Under the pieces are notes generated by a model that was not told where the DNA came from, made no database searches, and saw only the letters and a program-made list of their open reading frames with translations. Shown here piece by piece: positions 30,317 through 37,237 of a stretch of DNA of 41,728 nucleotides. Every line of letters begins with the position of its first letter. The first letter of the stretch is position 1. This DNA comes from a virus. The stretch is from positions 1 to 41,728 of IMG/VR virus record IMGVR_UViG_3300032797_000246, one strand, 5' to 3'. A program made the translations under genes and the position numbers.

Positions 30317-31236
30317 AGACCCTCCTTCACACGGTTGCGGCGTTTTTCAGAAATCTGCTGAAGTTCCTGCAAAACATCTTTCAATTCTTCCTGATTTCCC
30401 CGAGCCCCGTCTGCTTTCGTCTTCCATTCCATTTTCTCTTGAGCTCCAAAAAGTGCGACGAGTGGGCCTTCCTTGCTTTTTTCTTTGATGTTGAGGGTTG
30501 ACATGATTTCAGCATAGGGGCCTGCAGGGACCTGTTGAGGATGGGATTCGGCGGGCGGGGTCACATTCCGGGCTTGTGGCGGGCGCAGCTCGGTTTTCTG
30601 TTCCGTACGATCTCCGGTCGATTCCCCGTCATCGTCCAGATCGCCCGTTACGATCCCGAAGGCATTCCGCAACGCGTAACGTGTCGCATAGGTCATGGCC
30701 GAGGCGATTTTCTGTGAATCATTCATGTAGGCTTCCGGATCGATAGGGATGGTGAACTCACTGGATTCCGTGTGGCCATCCACATGATGAGCATTGCAGA
30801 TTGCGGTAACGGCCTTGCCCGTTTGTTTCGTGACGATCGTGTAGGAAAAACCGAATTGTTCTAGAGGTTTTTTGATCTGCGAAACAATCTCCTCCATCGG
30901 GGCATAGGAATAATTGAAGTTCTTGCCCTTGGCTTTTTTGGATTTCCCGATGATCGGACAGGCAGCTTGGAATCTTGGAAGATCCTCAAAGAACCGCTCC
31001 CGAGCCCATTCCGCCTTCAATTCACGGCGCATGGCAAGAAGTCTTTCTATGGATTCCAGCGGCAATCCTTTCCCGATCGCTTGGGAAAGTAGTGCCTGCG
31101 GATCTACTGGCACAAGGGCCATAGTTTTTGTCATCATGCCCTGGCCATTGCCGGAGATAGGAATCGATTCTGAGGATTCTGCTTCCCTCACGATTGCCTT
31201 TCGCTTTGCAGGTTTCTTAACCGTTTTTGTTTTCAT
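30313..31236 (-). CDS. erf: ERF-family single-strand annealing protein
   Basis: I chose MKTKTVKKP at 31236, with GGAGGTG seven bases upstream (307 aa). The N-terminal 30 residues are basic and likely flexible. The ERF core follows: SYAPMEEIVSQIKKPLEQFGFSY... and SAMTYATRYALRNAFGI, then the acidic TGDLDDDGE. The last 100 residues are polar, with a final helix (NQEELKDVLQELQQISEK). ERF proteins form rings that anneal complementary strands during phage recombination. A structured leader precedes the gene. Confidence 0.9.
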   Translation of the reverse strand: MKTKTVKKPAKRKAIVREAESSESIPISGNGQGMMTKTMALVPVDPQALLSQAIGKGLPLESIERLLAMRRELKAEWARERFFEDLPRFQAACPIIGKSKKAKGKNFNYSYAPMEEIVSQIKKPLEQFGFSYTIVTKQTGKAVTAICNAHHVDGHTESSEFTIPIDPEAYMNDSQKIASAMTYATRYALRNAFGIVTGDLDDDGESTGDRTEQKTELRPPQARNVTPPAESHPQQVPAGPYAEIMSTLNIKEKSKEGPLVALFGAQEKMEWKTKADGARGNQEELKDVLQELQQISEKRRNRVKEGL

Positions 31237-31263
31237 ACCCGTACACCTCCAATCAGATATAAA

Positions 31264-31351
31264 GCCCTGGGGGAGCTGAGCTACGCCCAGGAGAGTCTCC
31301 CCCATGGGCCAACCCGGTGTACGGGTTAGTCAGGCACTCTCATGCCTAACC
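31264..31351 (-). promoter_or_regulatory. Hairpin-rich leader before the ERF gene
   Basis: Between the 44-aa gene and the ERF ribosome site lie three hairpins. The first is GCCC/GGGC plus GGGGGAG (31269-31275) with CTCCCCC (31297-31303). The second is AACCCG (31311-31316) with CGGGTT (31322-31327). The third is GGTTA and GGCA (31324-31336) with TGCC and TAACC (31343-31351). The second and third share bases and cannot form together, which is the pattern of a switch or attenuator. There is no T-run. Confidence 0.4.
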
Positions 31352-31358
31352 AGCCCGT

Positions 31359-31493
31359 CTACCGGCCTATGCGCCTTGCCTCCTTTCCGGGCCGCCCCCT
31401 CCCGAAGCAGCCCTCGATGATGGCCCCGATCAACCCCAGGGCGAGGGGAATCCCGATGATGACCCATCCGATTAGCAGCGCTAGTTCATCCAT
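31359..31493 (-). CDS. 44-aa membrane protein
   Basis: ATG at 31493 with AGGTGA upstream. One transmembrane helix (LLIGWVIIGIPLALGLIGAII, 6-26) is followed by a basic tail (GRGRPGKEARRIGR) that should stay in the cytoplasm. Single-pass phage proteins of this kind are often of unknown role. The GC-rich hairpins at 31508-31570 lie just upstream. Confidence 0.6.
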   Translation of the reverse strand: MDELALLIGWVIIGIPLALGLIGAIIEGCFGRGRPGKEARRIGR

Positions 31494-31570
31494 ACGTCAC
31501 CTGATAAAGGAGCCCGGCGGGCAAAGGAGGAAGAAATCCCGCCGGCGCTCCTGCGGGACTGAAACTCCCG

Positions 31571-31693
31571 CTATATTCTCTTCATACAATCCGGGCAGAT
31601 GCCGTCCGTCCGGATGATCCCCGGTCTGGTATCGTCGAGGCGCTCCAGCAGAATCGGGGCAGGCTTGTGCCAACTACACCATCTTTCCAGCAT
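31571..31693 (-). CDS. 40-aa zinc-binding peptide
   Basis: The ATG overlaps the TGA of the AP2-HNH gene (TGATG). The product has Cys6, His9, Cys33 and Cys36 (WCSWH ... CPDC), a plausible single zinc site. It is too short for a full domain of a known kind. Coupling supports translation; the function is unknown. Confidence 0.55.
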   Translation of the reverse strand: MLERWCSWHKPAPILLERLDDTRPGIIRTDGICPDCMKRI

Positions 31694-32217
31694 CAGATAA
31701 CTCCTTTGAGTTCTTTTCTTGTTTTGATTTGATTCAAATGAGCGAAGTCACCAAATAGATGTTTAGCGGCCGCATTATAGGCTTGAGCTGCATCTATTTC
31801 GTTTTTGAAAAGACCAAGAGAAATATGTCGACCATTCAATGTTATCTGAGAACGCCAATGCCGCGATTGTGAATGCCAATGAACGCCCTTATAAGATGAT
31901 GTCCCATTCCGTGGCCGCATATTGAAATTATTTTCTTGTTGAGTAGCAATTCGCAGATTTATTCGGCGGTTGTCTAGGCCATTACAATTTATGTGATCTA
32001 TATCTTGATTTGGAAGAACTTGCGCAATTAGGCGATGCATATACAAAGTAGTACGTTTATGTGGAGATATTCTTATATGGGCTATTGCATAGCAAATATT
32101 TCCTCTTTTTAACGCATACCATTTATATTGCGCAATTTTTTCTAAATCTTCTTTGTCAATCAAAGCGATCTTGCCCTGACTTAATGAAATAACGCTAGCC
32201 GCATTGCGCTCGATCAT
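31693..32217 (-). CDS. HNH endonuclease with an AP2 DNA-binding domain (homing type)
   Basis: From the ATG at 32217 (an ATGA overlap) the protein is 174 aa. The HNH part reads YMHRLIAQVLPNQDIDHINC, NGLDNRRINLRIATQQENN. The AP2 part reads GVHWHSQSRHWRSQITLNG, ISLGLFKNEIDAAQAYN. HNH-AP2 fusions are mobile endonucleases that spread between phages. The DNA is much AT-richer than its neighbours. It lies between the 134-aa gene and a 40-aa peptide. Confidence 0.88.
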   Translation of the reverse strand: MIERNAASVISLSQGKIALIDKEDLEKIAQYKWYALKRGNICYAIAHIRISPHKRTTLYMHRLIAQVLPNQDIDHINCNGLDNRRINLRIATQQENNFNMRPRNGTSSYKGVHWHSQSRHWRSQITLNGRHISLGLFKNEIDAAQAYNAAAKHLFGDFAHLNQIKTRKELKGVI

Positions 32218-32618
32218 TTCTTCCCCCACAATACGGTTTTGCCCGTGAACCGCAGGCCCAGCTCTTCGTAGGCCCCCTCATAGAGTGCGGTCGGCTGGCT
32301 TTTGCCGAAAAAGGGGATTACCGGGTGCATGCAGTAATGACGGAAGAACAACTCGACCCCGTGCCAGCCGAGCCCGATTTCCACGCGATAGAAGGCATCG
32401 GTCGGGAACCAATCCCAGCCGGCCCGGGTGCCGAAGGCGTAGGTCCGGACTCCGCCGCCTATATAGAGTAGGTCAAGGATTCCCAACCGGGCATCCAGGT
32501 CTGTATATATAGACCCGGCCAGTTCCTGAGAGATGATGGGGTCTGGCCTATATAGGATCATCGTGCTATTCGGCAGGATGCCTAGCTCCAGGGCGAAAGC
32601 CAGTGCTAACCAGTTCAT
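32214..32618 (-). CDS. 134-aa protein of unknown function, early operon
   Basis: The sequence begins hydrophobic (NWLALAFALELGILP), which could be a signal or anchor. It is then rich in alternating hydrophobic and aromatic strands (SIYTDLDARLGILDLLYIGG; FYRVEIGLGWHGVELFF), like a small beta-barrel. It ends LGLRFTGKTVLWGKK. It is coupled to both neighbours. A membrane-associated beta protein is a guess from pattern; no family recognised. Confidence 0.6.
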   Translation of the reverse strand: MNWLALAFALELGILPNSTMILYRPDPIISQELAGSIYTDLDARLGILDLLYIGGGVRTYAFGTRAGWDWFPTDAFYRVEIGLGWHGVELFFRHYCMHPVIPFFGKSQPTALYEGAYEELGLRFTGKTVLWGKK

Positions 32619-32848
32619 GAAGCACCTCCCATCTTGCCCGCCGCTATATAGGCGAGCAGGTCAACCTTGTAGATCAGCTTTCGCGGGCGTTTGGTCCCAA
32701 CCGGCAGGAATCGTAATTTGCCCGCCCGCAGCAGTCCGTAGACCGTCGTCGGTCCTACCCGTAGCACCTCCGCCACCTCTTCCGGCATCAAGGGATCGGG
32801 CAGTTGATCCAGGGGCCGCGGGATCCGCTCCGCGCGGATGTTAGGCAT
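32615..32848 (-). CDS. Excisionase-like HTH protein (AlpA/HTH_17 type)
   Basis: The 77-aa protein has the winged helix-turn-helix of excisionase-type proteins: MPEEVAEVLRVGPTTVYGLLRAGKLRFLPVG and a basic KRPRKLIYKVDLLAYIAAG. Such proteins direct the integrase towards excision or act as early regulators. It is the second gene of the leftward early operon, overlapping the ribbon-helix-helix gene by 8 nt, and lies about 1 kb from the integrase. An excisionase role is the best guess; regulation of the early genes is the alternative. Confidence 0.78.
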   Translation of the reverse strand: MPNIRAERIPRPLDQLPDPLMPEEVAEVLRVGPTTVYGLLRAGKLRFLPVGTKRPRKLIYKVDLLAYIAAGKMGGAS

Positions 32849-32993
32849 GAGCGGCCTCTTTCATGATCTCTTCGATAATGATGACAATTTGAGTACTCAT
32901 GGAGTGCCGATCCCTTTTCGCGGCTTTCCGAATCTCCTGGTGTATCTCCTTGGGCAGGTATACAGTCACCGCCTTTTTTTGATTATCCTTCAT
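32841..32993 (-). CDS. 50-aa ribbon-helix-helix repressor, first gene of the early operon
   Basis: The whole protein is one ribbon-helix-helix unit: strand AVTVYLPKEI, helix HQEIRKAAKRD, turn HSMS and helix TQIVIIIEEIMKEA. An Arc/CopG-like DNA-binding dimer is expected. The predicted transcription start (about 32995) lies 2-3 nt before the ATG at 32993, so the mRNA may be nearly leaderless. An in-frame ATG at 32999 lies upstream of that start and is unlikely to be used. It probably binds the divergent promoter region. Confidence 0.72.
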   Translation of the reverse strand: MKDNQKKAVTVYLPKEIHQEIRKAAKRDRHSMSTQIVIIIEEIMKEAAHA

Positions 32994-33001
32994 AGTCATG
33001 T

Positions 33002-33030
33002 ACTATAGCGCATCGTGCATGATTTGTCAA
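33002..33030 (-). promoter_or_regulatory. Leftward promoter of the early operon
   Basis: On the minus strand TTGACA (33030-33025), a 17-bp spacer and TATAGT (33007-33002) make a nearly perfect sigma70-type promoter. The expected start point is about 32995, just before the ATG of the 50-aa gene. Confidence 0.8.
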
Positions 33031-33054
33031 CATTTAAGAAAAAATATTTTTTGC

Positions 33055-33083
33055 TTGAGACAATCAGAATAAGGGACTATAAT
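33055..33083 (+). promoter_or_regulatory. Rightward promoter of the regulator-lipoprotein pair
   Basis: TTGAGA (33055-33060), a 17-bp spacer and TATAAT (33078-33083) form a near-consensus sigma70-type promoter. The start point would be about 33090, leaving a leader of about 10 nt that holds the GGAGGAAG ribosome site before the ATG at 33101. Confidence 0.82.
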
Positions 33084-33100
33084 GTACTGCGGAGGAAGAT

Positions 33101-33475
33101 ATGGGCGTTGACAAGAAAAAGATAAAACCGACTACCGTTTACGTTCCTCGCAAAATATTCAAGGAAATAGAACGTTTCCATACGTCCGAAGGGCGCCCTG
33201 ATATGTCGGATTCCAGCATGATCGTCAATCTTCTTCAGCGATGGTATGACGAGCGAATCCTCCCAAAAGACCGCCAGCCAAGCCCCAAAGAGAAGATCGG
33301 CGAAGGCCTGATACGCATCGGAACAATAAAAACTCTTCAGGTCGAAGATATATTGCGGCGACAGACGAACGGGGATAAGCGGCAATTCGGGGAAATCGCC
33401 GTTGCGATGCAGTTCATAGACCAGAAAACTCTTGATGATTATTTAAGTGGAAACCATCCTGGTAGGAGGAAATGA
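33101..33475 (+). CDS. Ribbon-helix-helix protein with a C-terminal MshEN-like double motif
   Basis: In 124 aa there are two parts. Residues 9-54 fit a ribbon-helix-helix: strand PTTVYVPRK, helix IFKEIERFH, helix SSMIVNLLQRWYDE. Residues about 64-119 carry two 24-residue motifs: KIGEGLIRIG plus VEDILRRQ, then QFGEIAVAMQ plus LDDYLSG, separated by about 6 residues. This is the tandem layout of the MshEN domain, known from type II secretion ATPases, some of which bind cyclic di-GMP. Here the second motif has Q instead of the usual G. It is one of only two plus-strand genes, transcribed away from the early operon as a lysogeny regulator would be. Whether it binds a nucleotide is unknown. Confidence 0.75.
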   Translation: MGVDKKKIKPTTVYVPRKIFKEIERFHTSEGRPDMSDSSMIVNLLQRWYDERILPKDRQPSPKEKIGEGLIRIGTIKTLQVEDILRRQTNGDKRQFGEIAVAMQFIDQKTLDDYLSGNHPGRRK

Positions 33476-33476
33476 T

Positions 33477-33929
33477 ATGAAGAAGGCAGTGATCCGTTTT
33501 CTGTTGTTTGCGGTTGCTCTATTGGTGAGTTGTGCAGTTTCATTTAATCTTTCGACTTGTATTTCTACTCCCCCGGCAACCGATACTGATCGGATCAGAG
33601 ACTATAACCAGCCTCTTCAGGCAATATTCGACGCCACCAAGGCTGTCCTCTCGGGTTTCAATGCGGAGATCATTCAGAGTGATAGTGCCGGCGGCATTCT
33701 TGTAGCCCGCCGACACCTGGGCGGCGAAATGGCCACGGCGATCCTGCTCGGTAAGGCGAGCGCTATTTTCAGTACCTACCGACTCAACCTTTTCACCACG
33801 AACGCAGGCACCCGCATTCAACTCCGCATCGTCGCCGCGTATGCCGATGGGTCCCATGAAAGCGAGTTCGCCAAGCCGGGCTATGATGAGTTCTGGGCAA
33901 AACTAGAGAAGGCCCTATCCGGCTTCTGA
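33477..33929 (+). CDS. Small lipoprotein co-transcribed with the regulator
   Basis: I chose MKKAVIRFLL at 33477, 1 nt after the regulator stop and with GGAGGAAA upstream (150 aa). A signal sequence ends in the lipobox LVSC (Cys19), so the mature protein should be lipid-anchored. After a short Ser/Thr/Pro linker there is a compact alpha/beta domain (LQAIFDATKAVLSGFNAEI, GGILVARRHLGG, TRIQLRIVAAYADG, FWAKLEKALSGF). It is expressed with the likely lysogeny regulator, so it may be made by the prophage, for example for superinfection exclusion or host modification. That is inference. Its last 15 bp overlap the end of the integrase gene, which runs the other way. Confidence 0.75.
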   Translation: MKKAVIRFLLFAVALLVSCAVSFNLSTCISTPPATDTDRIRDYNQPLQAIFDATKAVLSGFNAEIIQSDSAGGILVARRHLGGEMATAILLGKASAIFSTYRLNLFTTNAGTRIQLRIVAAYADGSHESEFAKPGYDEFWAKLEKALSGF

Positions 33930-35159
33930 TGCGCCCAGGATGATAAGTCCTTCCGCCAGTTCTCCCACCCGCCTGATCGTCTCTGCCGGCAATTCCGTAT
34001 AGTGCTCGGTCATGGCCTCCGTGGCATGTCCGGTGAGCAGCCGCAGCACGTGGTCTTCCACCTTCCCACGCATCATGCTGTTGTACCAGTGCCGCCAAGC
34101 ATGGAAGGTGAGGTGGCGCCGGCAACGCTCAGTCTCCGGGATACCGGAGGCGGCAAGTACAGTTCTATAGGTACGCGTGATCATCGTGGCAGACACGGGT
34201 CGATCCCGCCGGTATCCCCAGAAAATGAAGGCGTTCCGCCAGGGGTTGGTGGCGCTGAGCTCCTGGAGCATCGCTTCGGTCCGGGCCGGCAGCGGCACGT
34301 CCCGCACGCTTCCCCACTTCGGCAGCTTCAGCCCTTCTGCATTCTGCCAATTGTGGCAGACGTGGATATAGCCGGGCCGGAGGTCCTCGATCTGCAGGCC
34401 GCGGATCTCGCCCAGGCGCATGCCGGTGGTGGCCGCCAGCAGGTTGGCTGCCAGATAGCGCCGGTCAGGACAGGATTGGGCAAAGAAGACACGGACCTCC
34501 TCCAAGGAAAGGATCTCACGCCTGGGTGGTCGATCTGGAAGTGGTTGGATTCGCCGAACCGGGTTGGCCGGCAACAGGCCCAGGCGTTCCGCTTCCCCCA
34601 GGGCCACGCCTATCGCTTTACGGATACTATTAACCCGACTCGCTCCGAGGCCACTATGGCGAAGGTGGGCCAATAGAGCTTCCAGCAATTCCGTTGTCAC
34701 CCGCACCAGAGACAGATTTTCCTTGCCCTGTTCTTTGAGCCAGGGAAGAACATACTGCCGAATGCAATGATAGCTGTTGTGGACATAGGCAACCGAAAGG
34801 GTTTTCTCCTGAGCCACCTGACGTTCGAGGTAGAGAGATCCTGGCGCCCAGAAGGAGGCAAGATAGTCGACTAGCGTTTCGGAACCCCAACGGATGATGC
34901 CCTGTTCCAAGGCCATACGGGCCGCGGCATCCACTTCGGCTTTGCGGGTCGGCGAGAGGTGCCGGGCCCGCTCCCCGAGCTCCCGGATGAGTTTATCAGC
35001 TGAGCGGCGCACCCGGTAAGATCCGTGGTCTTCATCCCAGAATCCGATATGATAGACTCGGGCATCGCCTTGGCCGCGGCGATAGATGATGTAAGACTTC
35101 CTCGTATCCTGGAGTATATCGCAGTTTTTCGCGTGTAACAATCGAAGTAACAAAAGCAC
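33915..35159 (-). CDS. int: Tyrosine recombinase (integrase)
   Basis: The catalytic residues are all visible in the 414-aa frame: Arg248 in TGMRLGEI, Lys281 in LPKWGSVRD, His353 and Arg356 in HAWRH, His378 in LTGHA and the nucleophile Tyr387 in EHYTEL. The middle (about 95-200) is the core-binding domain and the first 60 residues a small beta-rich arm-binding domain. The listed start is GTG at 35159; alternatives a little inside cannot be excluded. It integrates the phage at a host attachment site. A promoter-like TTGTTA-N17-TATACT lies inside its first 20 codons. Confidence 0.92.
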   Translation of the reverse strand: MLLLLRLLHAKNCDILQDTRKSYIIYRRGQGDARVYHIGFWDEDHGSYRVRRSADKLIRELGERARHLSPTRKAEVDAAARMALEQGIIRWGSETLVDYLASFWAPGSLYLERQVAQEKTLSVAYVHNSYHCIRQYVLPWLKEQGKENLSLVRVTTELLEALLAHLRHSGLGASRVNSIRKAIGVALGEAERLGLLPANPVRRIQPLPDRPPRREILSLEEVRVFFAQSCPDRRYLAANLLAATTGMRLGEIRGLQIEDLRPGYIHVCHNWQNAEGLKLPKWGSVRDVPLPARTEAMLQELSATNPWRNAFIFWGYRRDRPVSATMITRTYRTVLAASGIPETERCRRHLTFHAWRHWYNSMMRGKVEDHVLRLLTGHATEAMTEHYTELPAETIRRVGELAEGLIILGASEAG

Positions 35160-35424
35160 TTTTGAGAAGATCGCGAGAAACTTATTTATTTATACTATAA
35201 GCAATAAGCCACGGAATCATCGCGATAGGCATACCCGAGGCGGCAAGTAGTATGTCTATTTCTGGGCTATTTCACTCAATTTGGCAGCGCTGAACGCCAT
35301 TTGGGCCGTTTTTAGGCCTACTGGCTACCCTGGTCGCGCCGAAAGTTGCGCAAACGAGTAACTATTCGCGTAACATCCCTGCTGGCCTGGGGCTCAAGCC
35401 TCCATGACCCGGATATTCACAATC
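35160..35424. other. 265-bp non-coding gap beside the integrase, candidate attP region
   Basis: No credible ORF lies here. It holds AT-rich DNA next to the integrase start (TTATTTATTTATAC at 35182-35195), a short inverted repeat GGCAGCGCTGAACGCC (35283-35298) and a near copy of an integrase-internal segment at 35231-35249. Its position directly at the integrase start, opposite the end of the late operon, is where attP is expected. No core could be defined without a host sequence. Confidence 0.45.
35231..35249 (+). repeat. Near copy of an integrase-internal segment
   Basis: 35231-35249 matches 34141-34159 inside the integrase gene at 18 of 19 positions (both contain GAGGCGGCAAGTA). The flanks on the right are also loosely similar (TCTAT). 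It may be a relic of a second integrase copy or a recombinase-related site; chance is possible for a 19-mer after a search by eye. Confidence 0.55.
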
Positions 35425-35709
35425 TCAAATTGGATAGGCTAATATATAGCCATTATCCAAATCAGTTATTTTCAAACCTTCTACTGGTTCCGCCGGACAC
35501 GGAATCGCTACAGCGCCGTCCGTCTTCGGAGCGGCATCGGCATAGATCACGTGCGCGCCAGAATCGTTCTCAGTGATCTCAAGTTTGTGAGTGTTAATAG
35601 TGGCACCCGACAATACCCAGAAAATTGCCTTAAAAAACTTCCCAGGGATTACATCACTCTGTGCCGTGGCCTTGATCACGGCTCTGTTCGTGGATTGTGT
35701 TACTGCCAT
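35425..35709 (-). CDS. 94-aa small structural-type protein
   Basis: The protein is beta-rich and begins MAVTQSTNRAVIKATAQS, followed by FKAIFWVLSGATINTHKLEIT and ending LKITDLDNGYILAYPI. It looks like a compact sandwich domain of the kind used as small decoration or tail-tip proteins. It overlaps the 68-aa gene by 10 nt and is the last gene of the late block, before the integrase gap. Function not known. Confidence 0.6.
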   Translation of the reverse strand: MAVTQSTNRAVIKATAQSDVIPGKFFKAIFWVLSGATINTHKLEITENDSGAHVIYADAAPKTDGAVAIPCPAEPVEGLKITDLDNGYILAYPI

Positions 35710-35906
35710 CGTTTTTCTCCTATGAATAAATTGAATATTAGAAAAAAGCCGAACCAGGAAGGATCGGTCAAACCTTCTCTGGTGGACATCACTTGAGTAT
35801 CATCATCACCACCGCCACCACCTCCTGCTGCGGGAGCTGCTGGAAATCCGCGATCGGGCCAACCTCTATCTGGCAATCCCCTCTGAGGTATTCCGCCTAC
35901 TGCCAT
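35700..35906 (-). CDS. 68-aa Gly/Pro-rich protein
   Basis: The N-terminus repeats GLPDRGWPDRGFP, then has an AAPAAGGGGGGDDD linker and a hydrophobic aromatic C-terminus (FGFFLIFNLFIG). Low-complexity sequence of this kind is common in phage tail or fibre appendages, but could also be a small membrane-binding peptide. It lies 8 nt after the 440-aa gene. Confidence that it is expressed is moderate. Confidence 0.5.
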   Translation of the reverse strand: MAVGGIPQRGLPDRGWPDRGFPAAPAAGGGGGGDDDTQVMSTREGLTDPSWFGFFLIFNLFIGEKRWQ

Positions 35907-35914
35907 GGTTCACC

Positions 35915-37237
35915 TCATGCGAAATTGATCGTCACGGCACTACGGTTACCGTTGGCATCCACGGTGGCCACAATGGCGTTGAAAGTATCTTCGGTATTTC
36001 TCCAAGTGATTGTAGTCGTACCACCACCAGTCACTTTCCCCGCCGCAAACGCCGGGATCAGAATACCAAGAAGTTGTTTAGCAGTTTTCGTCCCGGCTAA
36101 AACTTCATTCCAGATCTTGGTTACAGCATCTGCGTTGAATCCGGCAGCTTTGACAACCACGCCATCAGTGCCGGTATCAGCAAGAATAGCAGCCGTATCT
36201 GATTTGATTGCATCGGTCGCGGCGATGATCAGTGATTCGTCTGCCGGATCCGATGGCAAGTTGTCCGTTTTTGTCTTGATCGCAGCTGTGTCTCCCTTGA
36301 TAGCATCAGTCGCGGCGATGATTAACGACTCATCTGCCGGGTCAGAAGGTAGATTATCGGTTTTGGCTTTAATTGCAGCAACTTCCGTATCGACCGCCGC
36401 AAGAATCGCTGCAACTTCAGTATCCACATAGTCATCTACGGCATCTATCTTGCTGTTTGTCGCAGAATGAGCTGATGTAATTGCAGCCTCAATCAAACTT
36501 TCATCTGCCGGATCCGATGGAAGATTGTCAGTCTTGGTCTTGACGGCCGCCACTCCTGCTCCGATATCTCCTGCCGTCTGGGCCGTTCCACTGACTTCTT
36601 TCACATTGACCTGAAAACCCGTGGGATCGGCCTGACTCTGTGTCTCAAACTCATCTACAACCTCTGCCGCCGAGGCCAGAAGCGATACCATTGACAAATC
36701 ACTGGGAACTAGGATTTCGAAAGTCGTGGAACTGGTGGGTGTATTGTCCCAATCGGGAGCCACCGTCGCTACCTTGGTGCTTCCGGTGTATCCCATGATC
36801 TTTCGCCATTCACCCCGAATCCCGGAAGGTGTATTATTGGAAGCCCGCACGATGCAACCCACATAGGCTCCGTCTTTGGCCGAAGCACCGGAATCCAGTG
36901 TAATTGATCCGGCCGCGCCAGCCTGCGCTGTTCCCGAACGGAGTATCGGTAAGCGTTGCGGAAATAGGGTGAAGGCGCGGGTCAACGCTCCCGTACTCTT
37001 GGGCCGCACCAAGATTGCTTGAGCTGACATTTCGGTATAGGTGAAATCCAGATAGCAATCCCCGCTGGAAATCTCTGTTAGTTCATTTGTTGCATCGGCG
37101 GCGGCCGCGCCGTCTATGATTAGTTCGGTATCCGGTGAGCTGGGCGTTATAACTGCCCCGGCCGAATCTACAAGAGTCAGATATTCCCTGTGCTTGCAAC
37201 CGTAGATTGGTTGAATCCTTGCATCTTTGGCACCCAT
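35915..37237 (-). CDS. 440-aa tail/fibre-type protein with a repeated shaft
   Basis: The N-terminal 180 residues look like a particle-binding domain (EYLTLVDSAGAVITP, CYLDFTYTEMS, GIRGEWRKIMGY). Residues about 235-345 contain three copies of a unit with KTKTDNLPSDPADESLI, joined by short helices (ATDAIK, DTAAI). These look like a repeated coiled-coil shaft. The C-terminus (TITWRNTEDTFNAIVATVD) is beta-rich. A short tail fibre or fibre-attached adaptor is likely. It comes after the two beta-helix genes. Confidence 0.7.
   Translation of the reverse strand: MGAKDARIQPIYGCKHREYLTLVDSAGAVITPSSPDTELIIDGAAAADATNELTEISSGDCYLDFTYTEMSAQAILVRPKSTGALTRAFTLFPQRLPILRSGTAQAGAAGSITLDSGASAKDGAYVGCIVRASNNTPSGIRGEWRKIMGYTGSTKVATVAPDWDNTPTSSTTFEILVPSDLSMVSLLASAAEVVDEFETQSQADPTGFQVNVKEVSGTAQTAGDIGAGVAAVKTKTDNLPSDPADESLIEAAITSAHSATNSKIDAVDDYVDTEVAAILAAVDTEVAAIKAKTDNLPSDPADESLIIAATDAIKGDTAAIKTKTDNLPSDPADESLIIAATDAIKSDTAAILADTGTDGVVVKAAGFNADAVTKIWNEVLAGTKTAKQLLGILIPAFAAGKVTGGGTTTITWRNTEDTFNAIVATVDANGNRSAVTINFA
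36205..36545 (-). repeat. Three tandem intragenic repeats of the shaft unit
   Basis: Copies lie at about 36481-36545, 36301-36385 and 36205-36290. Protein identity is very high (LPSDPADESLI in all three), but the codons differ at many third positions, so the repeats are old and kept by selection at the protein level. Copies 2 and 3 are directly adjacent. Confidence 0.85.

Larger units (their letters stand above)
32998..33088. promoter_or_regulatory. Divergent switch region with repeated ATGTACT and a 12-bp dyad
   Basis: ATGTACT occurs at 32998-33004 and 33082-33088, in each case overlapping or touching a -10 hexamer, so it lies at mirrored places of the two promoters. A near-perfect dyad, ATCGTGCATGAT (33011-33022), lies between the -35 and -10 of the leftward promoter. 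These are candidate operators for the ribbon-helix-helix proteins encoded on each side. The AT-rich stretch between the two -35 boxes may aid opening. Confidence 0.6.

Noticed and set aside
35080-35159. TTGTTA-N17-TATACT inside the first integrase codons as the integrase promoter
   Set aside because: It would remove the N-terminus and no start codon follows within the next 60 codons, so it is not annotated as functional.
35283-35298. GGCAGCGCTGAACGCC as the attP core
   Set aside because: A short imperfect inverted repeat alone is not enough; no host sequence or second copy is available to define a core.
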